Positions 50,947 through 61,966 of a stretch of DNA of 64,000 nucleotides are shown here, in pieces. The DNA is from Nomia melanderi (taxonomy: Eukaryota > Arthropoda > Insecta > Hymenoptera > Halictidae). The notes beneath the pieces were generated by a model that had not been told where the DNA came from, did no database searches, and worked only from the letters and a program-made list of their open reading frames with translations. A program made the position numbers and the translations under genes. The stretch covers positions 8,425,501 to 8,489,500 of the forward strand of contig NC_135003.1 in the NCBI RefSeq assembly GCF_051020985.1. Reading direction: 5' to 3'. Position 1 is the stretch's first letter. Each line of letters begins with the position of its first letter.

Positions 50947-51640
50947 GCCCCTATACACGATAAGAGTTGTCCGCAGGGCAAGCGATGGGTTTGAGCCTTT
51001 CTCGCTTTCCCTGCGATACGAAAATATCAATGTATCTTACAAACAGTCAAAAGGCTGTGTTTGCATCGCAGCTTCGATAGCTGAGAGATCATGGATCAGC
51101 GTCGACAAAAACTATTCTAGTTAACATTCCTTGATACGTTTATAGTAGATCTACGAATCGCATGGTTCAAGCTGTTCAGTCAACATAGATAGTCCAATAG
51201 ATACCTCACCAATTGATCCTTATCACTCGAACCGGCCGTCTCACTGTCAAGCACGGATGCATCAAACACAACAGTAAAACATGTAGGAATTAATTTGCCG
51301 CTTTTGATATTATTTCATGTTTATCCAACATTCATAATTGAGTATTCCTCTCTGCATTCTTGGAACGATAAGGCTCAAAGTTTCTATGTTCACCACGAAA
51401 GCAACCGGAGCAAAGATTACGTATCGACGCTTGAATCGGTCATCGTCGCTCCTCGCAGCTTCACCGTAAACGTCGAACGATTTCACGTGGTTTCTATAGT
51501 ATAACAACGAAACATACTTCTATGCTCTCGCGAATGCTCTTATCGAGTATAGACAGCTACGATGTAAACGCAGCTGTAGATTCGAACCCATCGCTTGTCG
51601 CAGGATATGTCCGCGGACAAGTCTTACCCTATATAGGGGC
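50947..51640. mobile_element. Element with long inverted arms (about 0.7 kb)
   Basis: The left arm begins GCCCCTATACACGATAAGAG at 50947. The right arm ends with its inverse, CTTACCCTATATAGGGGC, at 51640. Matching continues inward through TTGTCCGC and CAAGCGATGGGTTTGA (50968-50995 against 51581-51615) and then, after an insertion in the left arm, through GCTGTGTTTGCATCGCAGCT against the inverse near 51550-51578. A TTAA follows the right end after one C (51642-51645), and the matching left flank is a TAAA-like remnant. There is no open frame of note inside. It looks like a non-autonomous DNA transposon or foldback element of a family I cannot name. The two arms could also form a long hairpin RNA if transcribed. 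Confidence 0.6.
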
Positions 51641-51689
51641 CTTAAACGGCGGCGGCCACCGTAAAACGATGAAATTGTAGGTTGTAACA

Positions 51690-51780
51690 CTTAGGTCAGT
51701 TCGCGGGGCGGGCGTCGCATAAATAGCCGGGATGGAGTTTCGCGCGCGCGTTCCCGTATAGATTGGCACGTGTCCGTGTC
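51690..51780 (+). promoter_or_regulatory. Promoter-like GC box, TATA-like and E-box cluster
   Basis: GGGGCGGGCG at 51705-51714 is followed by CATAAATAG at 51718-51726 and an E-box CACGTG at 51767-51772, in a CpG-rich block that begins at the edge of the inverted-arm element. The spacing suits a core promoter initiating near 51750, but no exon, donor or open frame confirms transcription. Confidence 0.25.
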
Positions 51781-54700
51781 CCGTTCGTGTCCTTGTCCCC
51801 CGTGGCCGTCCGAGCTCTCGCTTCCTCCCCGGACGGGTTCGGTACGCTAGTTAGCCGTGTCGAACAAATTGAAATCGCCGACTAGAAAGCGCGTCTGGAT
51901 CGCAATTAACGCGGTTAACAGCGGCCCGCTCCGTGAATTCCGGGCTTAATCGTTCGGCGATCGTCGCTCGAGGACGATCCGAGCCACTCGCCTAAAGGAG
52001 TACAGACCATTTTCATGAGTGTTCTTCGCTCCCGTCGATATCGATCTGCTCAGTCCTCGCGGTGGCGCTGATTTATTCGAGCCCGAAACGATTCCACGGA
52101 GTTATGCTCCCACGGAACGGAGAGTTTATCGATGGATGTTTACTTTGACTGGAAGTTTTGGAAAATCGAGCCGCCTCCGACTGAAGATATTTTTGCAGCT
52201 GATTCGATCTTTTTGCATTAGAAAAAATGAACATCGAGAATAATTTCAGATGACAATTTAATGTCCGTTGTTCGGATGGTTTTGTGATTAACAAGAGGAG
52301 ATATTAAAATTTGGAGATTTGTTATTTTATAGGCGAACGTTAATTTGGTAAAACGATCTCTTCAGGCGTATTGTATTATTATATTGCGCCGTAAACGGAG
52401 CTCCAAATGAACCCGAGTGATTTGGAAATGCTGTTTTCCAGAAGTTTTGAACTTTCTTGAAGCGTGATTCGCATGGTGTCAGTGAACGCGAAATCGATTC
52501 TCTAAATGTCAGTCTCGAGACCGAGCCGCGGTAGCTATCGATGCGGGTCAAAGTTCCACCGCGAAAACCAATAAGATCGAGTGAGAGACAGTTTATTACA
52601 GGTCTTCAATGATCGTCGATTGCTGGCTGCACATAATTAGAAAGCTATCGTCGCATTATCCGGCTTCAGGAATCGTGAGAATAGCTTCAAAACAACTAAA
52701 GCAGCAATAAAGCAATATCTATCGTAATTGCTCTCCTCTTACACTGTCTTTCCGGCTTCAAGAATATCAACGGCAATAAATCAAATATTCAAGATTTCAC
52801 TTTCTCGGTTCGATTTCTACCGAACTAAGTCACCTAATTAACTTCTCGTCATTCCATATCAAATTCAACCAATTAAGAAGACTTCGAACAGAAACAAACA
52901 AACATTATTATCGATAACAATATTATCGATGCCCGAAAAATAAATGCTATTACCAACATTTCACCCACAGAATAAGAGAATACTGAAAGCGGATAAGAAC
53001 TCTTCCTAAAAATCACTGATAAAACAACCCCAATCAAAGGAAAGATTTCTCCAAATCAACATTACCCGTAACATCCAAAACCAACATCCTTTCCTCCCAA
53101 ATCATCCCTATAATTCTCTGTCAGTCACAACATCTACCGAATCGAAGCTGATCGCATCCGCGAAAGAAGCTATCTCGAAGCCAAAGCTCGTTAACAAACA
53201 CGACCGATCTATAATTCCCTCGCGGTGATCCTCTCGGCTGATCTCCGTGTTCCCCCGTGTTCCCCATAGCCCGTGGCGAGCGAGCGAGCGAGAGAACGAG
53301 AGCGCACGGGAATGGCTGCCGCTTACATTACAGATTCCACGGAAGAACATTCTGCTTACACGACGTAACGCAGCGCGTCGTTAGGCGTGTTTATCGAAGC
53401 GGAAAACGCGTCGATCAAACGCGTATATACTCCGCCGCGGCACGTACCGCCGCGTGTTTTCCCCCGTTTACACGTGCAATGTTCCCGTCGTTCGTTGCGC
53501 GCGTACACACGCGTATTCACCGTGTACCTGTGTGCGCGGGTGCGCGAGAGGGGAACGCGCGTCGGATCTGTGCACGGGACGGTGAAAACCGGGGCTGGCA
53601 GGCCGGCGAGCGAATTCAAACTGCAACGCGTCACGCGCCGGATAGGAGTAGGAAATGTTTGCCCGCGGATCTGCAGATTGCGTGAGTTTATTGCGTACAG
53701 CGTAGCCGGTCTCGCGGAGAAGCACAATCGATATCGTGTCCGACCGTGCTTCCTCTATCTCCGTCCCTCTGCCCTCCTCTCCGCCCGCCGTTGGCCCGCG
53801 CTCTCGCGTTTCCACCCTCGCCCTCGGCTGTCTAACCCGCTCGCTCGCACTTCACGCTTTGCGCGGGTCGGGCCAGGCGAGCGCGCGCCCACGATGAATG
53901 CGGGGCTTCGAGCTGAACGCCCCGCCGAGATCGATATTCACGGTTTCGCGGGATGAACGGGATAATGGACCGGGCGACGATCGACTTATTTGCGAGTTAC
54001 GATCTCGTTAAGGGGGCACTCTCCTTCCGTTTGGGAGCGTCTTCTCACGTTCCGGGAATTTTTCTGTTGATGGTAAGGCAGTGGGAGGCGACTGATTTAT
54101 AACGGCTTTTGGGAATGAGATTTACTGTCGCGCGATGGTAAACGAATTTGTTTTGTAATCGTGGTGTTCTGGGTTCTATTTTGATAATGGATCGTTAACA
54201 AGTGTTGTTCTGTCGGGTTCGTTATGAGATTACAAGTTCGTAATGAGAGGCTTTAGTTTTTGAGTGATCGAGGGACCGATGTTACTTTGAGTTCAGTATT
54301 CAATGTATTAAATGTGGTAGATGTCATTGGTGAAAATTATGTATTCGTGAATGGAAGTTCTTTCTGTCGAGTTGCTTGCTTACTTTTAAATTTCGTTGCG
54401 TAGACAGAACACGGTGGAGCGGTACAAAGAGGAAAATTATGTTTATACGTTTCCGATGTTATTGAGCAGGTTGTGAATACAAGAGGAGGGCGATCTAACT
54501 TGCTGAAAGAGTCTCTGCTACAGAATTGAACCGGGAATATGAAATGCGCTCGGCGCAGTTTTTTCTTTTTAACAGTTATACCAGAACTTCGGTTTTACGA
54601 GTTGTTTCCCGCTATTGTTTTATACTTTGTCGTCTTTCCCCCCGTTTTAAAACTGTGCCGCGTTACACGTCTGGTTTGCCGTCATTTTAGTTACTGCGCG

Positions 54701-54895
54701 CTGTCTCGGTACGTCGTATCGGGTTTTCTCATCCTCTCTTCGAGTTCCTCCGCATTTCCGTGGCCGGATTTTTCCATGGTTTTCGTAGCACGTGTGTTAC
54801 ATCTTAATTTACCATCAACAATTATCTTCTCGTTTCCTATTTCATTAAATAAACTGTTTTGCAAAATCCTCATGTACATAAATACGTCATCTGAT
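51781..54895. other. Non-coding stretch, CpG-rich around 53250-53960
   Basis: An AT-rich part (52560-53110) is followed by a very CpG-rich block with a short (GCGA)n run at about 53277-53292. Within this block, frames of 142, 189, 123 and 115 codons overlap in different phases on both strands, the pattern expected of stop-poor GC-rich DNA and not of a gene. It may be a promoter-type CpG-rich region. Confidence 0.45.
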
Positions 54896-54899
54896 TTAA

Positions 54900-55127
54900 A
54901 CCGGTCCTCACATTTTTTGTGAAGTGACCATTTGATCTGAAATAACAAAATTATAAAGTCTTACGTATAATATTCGACTTCATATTCCTGCAACAGCACG
55001 TGAAACACTGTTGTTTCGTTTCTCAATTTATACATTTATATATGGTCTCATTAGTTCAAAAAATGTCCTCTGTATCTCATTGGAAAACGTTGAATATTTC
55101 CAGTGAAAAACTTTCGCGTGCAAAGAG
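54900..55127. mobile_element. piggyBac-type MITE, sister of 45257-45487
   Basis: The right end (CGTGCAAAGAG before TTAA at 55128-55131) and the adjacent 60 bp align with the right end of 45257-45487. Weaker alignment runs through the interior (AGTGACCATTTGAT against AGTCGCCACTTGAC; GTGAAACA against GTGAAATA). The left terminus is badly decayed; a TTAA at 54896-54899 gives the likely boundary and a length of about 228 bp. Confidence 0.6.
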
Positions 55128-55131
55128 TTAA

Positions 55132-57099
55132 TCGAAGATTTCTCATTCTTATATTTGTTCAGACTAAGCATAATATCCTGTACAATGGATTTTCCTATGA
55201 ATGCACTTGAAATACACGAATACGACCATTCGCGTGAATTATCAAACTTTCGTTCATCGATATTCGCGTTATGAGTGGTAGTGTCTGGCATTAGTCAGGC
55301 CGGGCGGGAAATAATCCCGACGCGCGACAGACAGGTTCATTGCCTCGTCACGGAACGTGGCCTCGAAGGAACTTAGTTTCCGCTGGAAGTGCGCCGGTGC
55401 ATCGGTCCCACACTCACGGAGGAACTTTCCGCGGAAATCTTGCGCAGCCGCGCGCACTTTGGAGTTTTCGAAGACAAATGGGCGCCGGCCGAGGATAAAT
55501 TAATCGGAAAGTCATGCGTCCGGCCTACGTGGCTCCGCGTCTGTGCCGTATCGCTCGTAAATTGCCGGACTTATCGAATTTATTGATACGTTTGCCACGT
55601 ATTAAATCGTGACATTTTGGCCGCAGCCTCGGCGAACTCTGTCGCGGTCCACTGGCTTTCTGACAGACCGATCGGTACTCCTTTATCATTCCGTGCGTCT
55701 GAATCGGTTGTTGTCAAGCACCAACGGCTCCGTCTCGAATTAAACGATCGATCTTCGAACGTATGATCTGCACGTCAGAAATTTCATTTAAATAAGAATT
55801 GATCGTTGGAAGCGAGGCGTATCGCTCGTAAATATCGATCTTTCATTTGTCAGTATATTAATTGTATTTACGAGCTCGCGACGTGCGGATCGGTTTCAAA
55901 TTTTTCCCCGTTATAGATGCGTGGGCTCTCGACAGGAAGCTTTTATCGTCAATTTATTCAAGAATTTCATATCGGTGACCGTAACGCGATTACAGTAATG
56001 CTCTATTATACACAGTTCAAAAATAGTGTCTACGTCTATGACTTACTTCCTACACACGTCGTACAAAAGCTATACCCCATTATAAGGAAACCGTGAACGC
56101 ACGATTCAAGATATGAATAATAACCATTCAAACGTTCAGTTCAATGACTTTAGTAGCTTCCACAATACAGATGTATCAGCAACCATTATCTATCTATCAT
56201 AAAAATCTCCAAATTTCCCACAAACACCAGATCCACTTAATACTAACGTACACGAGTAAAGCCTCGGAAGATCCAAGAATGTTCGTATTTCAAGAAAGAA
56301 CGCAGTTCAGGGATTAACGATACGCGGTCCCGGCGGCGGTGTTATTTTGAAACCGGGAGAACGGACAGACCGCGGCCGTAGAATGTTTTTTCCCGCGAGA
56401 AAAACAAACGACGCGGGCGGCGTGGCGTGGCCCGGCACGGCGCGGCGCGGCTCGTTGAAAAGGCGGTGCGAAAGTTTCGCGGTCGGCAGCGACGATAGCG
56501 TTTTAAAGTTCGCCGTGGTGTTTACGAGGTCGGAGCTTAAATATCCTCGATTTTTTTCCGGCGCTGGGTCCCGCGGTCGGAATCCCGCGCGTGGAAAGGG
56601 GAAACTGCGCGCCGCTGAATATTTTCGCCCGTGGAAGCCGACGTACGGCGTTCCGCGAGTAAATAACCGCGTCGTGTCGCGGAACCCGTTAGGCCAGTAC
56701 TTTTTAACGCATTGACGTCGGCTGTTTTTTCGATTAACGTTTTGATTGCCAAAGAAATATTGAGTGTTTTACGTTGTTCGTTCTTTCGTGGCGAAGATAA
56801 ATAGAAGCGATTGCTTTATTATTTGCTACTTAATGACGTTACGCTATTAACGAGTTACATAATTGGGCTGTCGAATATTTTTATCGGATCATCGATTGAC
56901 TTGAATGCTATAATTCTTTTCGAGCAATTCAGTTCTTCCGTGTGAGCGTTTACGTTTTTGATTTATGCTGAGAATAATGTAAGAATATAGATAAACAGTG
57001 AATACATTCGTGCAAACTCGGAAGACGTTCTGCGGAGAAATGTGAAGGTGATTCTTGAATAGTTGCACGAGCTTGGAGACCTGTTTGTAACGTTGATCG
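55132..57099. other. Non-coding stretch
   Basis: CpG-rich blocks at 55290-55620 and 56330-56700 with AT-rich DNA around them. A 122-codon frame at 56347-56715 lies in the second block and is shadowed on the other strand. No gene supported. Confidence 0.45.
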
Positions 57100-57729
57100 T
57101 TGGTGGTTTTAACGTTTGGAAAATTGTTCTTATGGCCAAAAGTGTTTCGCTGCTTCGAGAAGGTTAAGAACCATTCCAGTAGACGATCGGCTTCGATGTT
57201 TTCTGTGAAATCTGCGCTTCTCGCGGGAACAACTTCCCACCTCCCTCTCGTCCCTTCTATCTTCCAGTCGCTCGCGAAGTTTAACCGGGAAACTTCGATC
57301 CCAATATCGCAGACGCCCGAGTTCACCAAGTATTTTGTACGCCGATACGGTTCGCGCGTCTACAAACTTCTCGTCGCTTTGACGAACCGAATTTTCTTAC
57401 GTACCCTCCTTTTCGTTCTTCTGCCTTTGCTTGGTCCCACTTCCGTGTGTTTCGTACCGTACGCGACAGCTCTTTTCTGGGGCTCTTGGGTAGAATATTG
57501 TTTGTTATACGGAGAAAATTTGATGGCCTGTTTGAGAGAGATTCTACTTGAGCAAACCGCGAATGGAAATTGTATTCGAAAGTTTCATCTCGATATGCGA
57601 ACTGTTTATTCCGACATACAGCTCCGAAAAATTTGTGGCTTTTATTCGTTGTTTAAAATATGGATTGTGGGGACAGTGCTCGACAGTTTCATCTCGACGT
57701 TCGAATTTCTTGCTTGCGCCACAAAATAA
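57100..57729 (+). other. Unassigned 209-codon open frame
   Basis: This is one of the longest open frames in the window and, unlike most, it is not confined to a GC-rich block. The predicted product has a Ser/Arg-rich N-terminal part, a long hydrophobic segment at about residues 98-131 (LLFVLLPLLG, FVPYATALFWG) that could cross a membrane once or twice, and a Cys- and Ile-rich C-terminal part. I recognise no family. A 146-codon minus-strand frame overlaps its 5' half (57329 to 56889). There is no promoter, splice or poly(A) signal that argues for expression. It could be chance, or a decayed membrane protein. Confidence 0.12.
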
Positions 57730-59944
57730 CTTCGAAAGTATTATTCTCTTAAATGTATTTGCAAATAAATAATATGCGATACGAACTTATGCTTTAAGTT
57801 CATAATTATTCACGGTAAAGTAGAATTAAGTAAAGTTTGATTTCCTACAATAATAGTTGCTAAAAAATTTAGCAAAAGACAAGTATCGTCAAGCATTCAG
57901 TCCTAAGGATTCGTTAGAATATGCAACGAAGACATGAAAATCTTGTACAGGCGACGTCAGTTTGCATTATTTATTGCAACACATATGTCTGCAACGAAAA
58001 AAAAGTATTTGACCATGTAGAATAACCATGAAACATCGTTCATACGTATCGCAGAACGAAAATGAAACGTATTACAGTTAAATGAAACTGTAAGCAAGAT
58101 TAGCTTCTCAACGTCAGAAGCGTCGAGAGCCACGTTTCTTCAGTCTCATCGAATTCCGATACGAATCCGCGTACGTCATAAATATTGTCACGAAAGTATC
58201 GTTCAAAGTGTAATTCGTATTCCTGCGGCGCTTGAAACGTCTATTTCTTTCGCTCACTCTCTCTCTCTTTCGCTTTCCGTCTTCTTGTTTCCTTTTCACG
58301 GCTGCTTCGAGCACGAAGATTTATGCGTAAAAGTTGCACGCGAGATCGGCACAGCCGCGAGCACAAGCACGTACGGGGCCGTGCCGAATCGATGGGACGC
58401 ACAAGTTCCGGGGACGCAGCTTGCAACCGCGCCGATGCGGACGTTCCGCGGTGCCGAATTATCAGGACGCGGCGAGGATACTCTCTCGACACCAATATCG
58501 AGGACTGGATATTGCACGATCGTATGGGTGATTCACTTTACTTCCCCGCATCGCTACCCAGGTCGCTCAGCTAGTAACGCTACCGGAGAAAGCTTTCTAC
58601 TCCTGAAAATTAGCTTCCCGCAATGTTCTTCTATCCAAGAATCGTCCGTTCGGAATCCTTTCGGTTTCTCGGTCTCTTTAAAGCGATATCTGAAATTGGT
58701 TCGACTCGACCATTTACTTTTGCGCCAAGAAAAAGAAACTTCCAGAGAATGTATACGTTGAAATCAATTTGCAAGTTCGTCGATGAATTCTTAGTTTCGA
58801 AGTTCATGTTGTCACATTTGATTCTTATCAAAATCGTAAAGAATGCAATGAGATATTGAAACTTATATCGTTAATTCATTTGTGTAGCTTCATATATTTC
58901 CAGTTTTGAATTTTTGTAAATAACTGGTGATGAACTGATCGTAGTTAACGATAAACAATAAAATCGACCTTTGCATTCGAGTGAAACGATCACTGGACTT
59001 ATTATCTCATCGACCAATCGATTCATAAATGTTTCATTGTCTTCCAAATTGTATACAAGAGAGAGATGAATTTTCTTCATTTTCACAATTCCCTGTTTTG
59101 TTGTTTCATTTTCACATGTTTCTGTGGCCGAATGGCGAGCGTTGTTCCGGTGGCAAGAGAGTGGCGCGGCTGGATTCCGCGGGGGTTGAAAATTAATGAG
59201 CTCCGGTCGCGTATTTCCCGATTTCCGGGCGGACAGAATACTCCCGGCCTTCGGAATCCGTAGAATTTCCATCCCTTCACCCGTCCCCACCGGTTTCTTA
59301 CGGTATCGCGCCTCGTATCTCCGTTTCCGCGCCAACCAATCCAATCTTCCCTCTCATGACATTCCGCCCTCGCGTCTTCCGGTTTACTTTCTCCGTTATC
59401 TGTTTGCGCAGTTCACGCCGATGCGCCGGTTATTAACCGTCGGCCCTTTGTTCCTTCGCCGTTGAAGAACCGGCTTCTAGCGTCGGCGACGCGACGGGAA
59501 CGATGATCGACGGTTCGGCACGCGATAACGAGAGCCCGACCGCAAAAATATCCGATTTTCGATTCCATCCCAGTCGAAGTGTCGCGTCTTTGTCGAGTTC
59601 TTGTCTCGTTCTCGAAATAAAATCGAGGGTGGTGTGGCGGAAGTAGGGCGATCGGGCGACGAGCTTGGTTTTTGAATCTTCGGGGATGGGAAACAGTCGA
59701 CGACGATGTCTTTGGGCGAACGGATTTCTTATTCAACGATCATTCGGCTTTGTTCGGCTGTTTCACGCAATGTCCACTTCCGTGGAATTGATTTCGAGAA
59801 AATTCGGAGTGAGACATTGTTTGGTTTTTGCGTGAGATATTGTGGTTGGTTGTGTGCTTCGATTGGAATTGCTTTGAGATAGTTTTTTATTATTATGGAA
59901 GCTTGTAGTTGTGAAGAACTTCTTAGTAAGTATTTGTTTTATAA
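57730..59944. other. Non-coding stretch
   Basis: AT-rich to 58080, then mixed with CpG-rich parts at 58310-58500 and 59400-59700. The open frames (up to 158 codons) overlap on both strands without recognisable domains. Confidence 0.45.
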
Positions 59945-60020
59945 TGTTTGTTCGTTGTTGTTTGCAGGTACGTTCCGTGTCGATGATATGAGAGTTTATC
60001 CCGTATTTCTACAAGTGAGT
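59945..60020 (+). promoter_or_regulatory. Recursive-splicing site with 47-nt cryptic exon
   Basis: A T-rich tract (GTTTGTTCGTTGTTGTTTG) ends in CAG at 59965-59967 and abuts GTACGT at 59968-59973. A second donor, GTGAGT, begins at 60015, defining a 47-nt cryptic exon at 59968-60014. The layout repeats that at 34874 almost exactly: the same first eight bases GTACGTTC, and a similar end TTCTACAA against TTCTAGAA before GTGAGT. It reads as a ratchet point in a long plus-strand intron, or as one of a pair of duplicated micro-exons. Confidence 0.5.
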
Positions 60021-61744
60021 ATTGAACAGATGAAGTTATTATCAGTTCCGTTTTTAATTGCATCGACAACTGTATCCAGTAGTTTATTGGATAATTGCAG
60101 GTGACTGTTCGGTCGGTCGAGCAAATTAATTCGCTGTTGCTCCAGTGAAATGTGTCGGGTTTAGAGGCTCGATTTAAGTATTTGTATTTACATTCTGTAT
60201 CTTTTCAGATAGTGATGGGTTAGGGCTTTTTTTAAATTTTATGCGCACACCGCAATATCGTAAAATATCACTCTCCACCCCGCTTAATCCTTGAAAGGCG
60301 GACGTTTACGACAACCGCACAGGCGGCGATGCCTTGGCACACTGGTATAGCTTAGCTTGGCAATTTTTTTAAATATATACTCAAACGTTTTTCTTGAGAT
60401 AAAGAGTCAGGTGAATGTTTCGGGATCTGAAAATCCTTAATTAAAAATCGTTAATCTTCATAATCGATTAATTACTGAAACTACGAAACAAAGTAGATTA
60501 CGTTTAAACTGTGACTGTTTATACAATCTAAAAACGAATTTCTAACAACAGGTATTACATAGAAATTCGTTGTCATTATAAAAAAATTTAATGTACCCAA
60601 GATCACATGAAAATTACACAATATTTTATTGCAACTCGTGTTTCATTCTGTTTACGATAACCATGTAAGCTACAAGTGCATAAATATTCACAGCCTACTT
60701 ACACCCGACGCTTCCGAGGACGATAAAAACGCGAGCGATTAAAAACCACGCAGCAGTTGCTGGAACAGCGAACCTACAGCTCGGCACGTTTCGAAACCGC
60801 GTACGGCGGCAGGGGCAGAATCAAAAGCAGTTTAACAAGTATTCGCGCAAGTTTCGTCCCGGCAAGATGCACGGCTGCGATCTATCTGTGAACAAGTTGC
60901 CTTTATTACCGCAATAGCTGTGCGGAGCATGAACGACGGGACGATAATACGTTTATGGCGGCATTAAACTTGCCACCGCGATGCCGTTACCAACTTTCTT
61001 GCGTCAAAAGTTTCCACGGCGAGACCAAGAAACAAGCACCGCCGACTCGTTAATAATATTTTGACGACCGTTCTCGCCGAGGATCATCACTTTCAACCCC
61101 CTGTCCGAACACCCCTGCCCCCACCACCTCAACCACTTCCCTTTTATCCATTGGTTATCGGAACGGTTAACAAGATTCCGCCTCCCGAATCCTGCAACTT
61201 AATTCCTTAATTGAAATTCGATATTGTGCACTCGTGTCGGGGAAGCGTGATCGCCTCGAGGCAACCGAATTGGTTGCAACAACTTTCCAATTTCGCAGGG
61301 AACCGGTCGCGCCGGTCGGGAGGTCGTTTTCTGGCCGATTTGCTCTTTGTTGGCCGGTACAATTGCTGTTCGGGAACGGAGGATTGACACTGAATCGTCC
61401 ATTCCGTTACGTATCCGCGGATCGATGTATGGCCGAGTTGCTGAAATCGTTGGATCAGGGAAAGATAGTTCGTGTTCGACGACGTGGAATGTTGTCTGAC
61501 CTAGTTCTGCCGCGGCCGAAGAATATTGGGATTGGAGAGAAAATAACGTTAACCTCACGCGGTTATCTACGTGCTAGTTATAAAAGATTTATTTCCTTAT
61601 TTGCACGGCTATTCCGCTGGTCATCTGAACATAAGGTAGCCAGATTTGATAGTGCTACAGAGTGCAATCAAAATAGAGTATATACTTTTTCTCGAAAACA
61701 TTCAAGGGAAATGTTCTATTCGGTACATTCAGCTTTCGTATTGT
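60021..61744. other. Non-coding stretch
   Basis: AT-rich to 60690, then CpG-rich. A 184-codon plus-strand frame (61234-61788) runs 40 bp into the MITE at 61749 and has a 119-codon opposite-strand shadow, so it is not a credible intact gene. Confidence 0.4.
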
Positions 61745-61748
61745 TTAA

Positions 61749-61962
61749 CATTAAAACTACCGGACTGGTAAAAAGTGCTCATTTCTGATTTCTTCCTTTT
61801 GCAATTATTAAACATATAACAGATGTTCCCATGAGAAATTACTAAATAAATTGATTTAACAATACGCAAATTGAATTATAAATCAATTGAAGTCTCAATA
61901 GATGCACTCTTGAAGGTTCTATATAGAAATTTCGAAAAGTCAACTGCTCGGTAGTTTTAGTG
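61749..61962. mobile_element. TTAA-flanked MITE (214 bp)
   Basis: TTAA at 61745-61748 and 61963-61966 flank a 214-bp segment. The left terminus CATTAAAACTACCGG and the inverted right terminus CACTAAAACTACCGA agree at 13 of 15, and the flanks TTGT and ACAA extend the symmetry. The interior is AT-rich and non-coding. Confidence 0.75.
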
Positions 61963-61966
61963 TTAA

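Noticed and set aside
51573..51590. Inverse of GGGTTCGAATC resembling a tRNA T-arm or polymerase III B box
   Set aside because: There is no A box, anticodon arm or acceptor pairing at the right distance, and the sequence is explained by the inverted arm of the element.
53257..53956. Overlapping frames of 115-189 codons on both strands
   Set aside because: Several phases are open at once in a very CpG-rich block. This reflects stop-codon poverty. No domain is recognisable.
56708..56846. 139-bp segment between TTAA sites, left end CGCATTGACGTC
   Set aside because: Only ACGTC and the TTAA itself agree well between the two ends, and the length is outside the range of the other elements.
60084..60107. 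TTGCAG/GTGACT junction at 60101/60102
   Set aside because: The upstream tract is not pyrimidine-rich and the donor deviates at the fifth position. It lies only 130 bp from the stronger site at 59968.
61234..61788. 184-codon plus-strand frame
   Set aside because: Its last 40 bp fall inside a MITE and it has an opposite-strand shadow. It matches no family I know.
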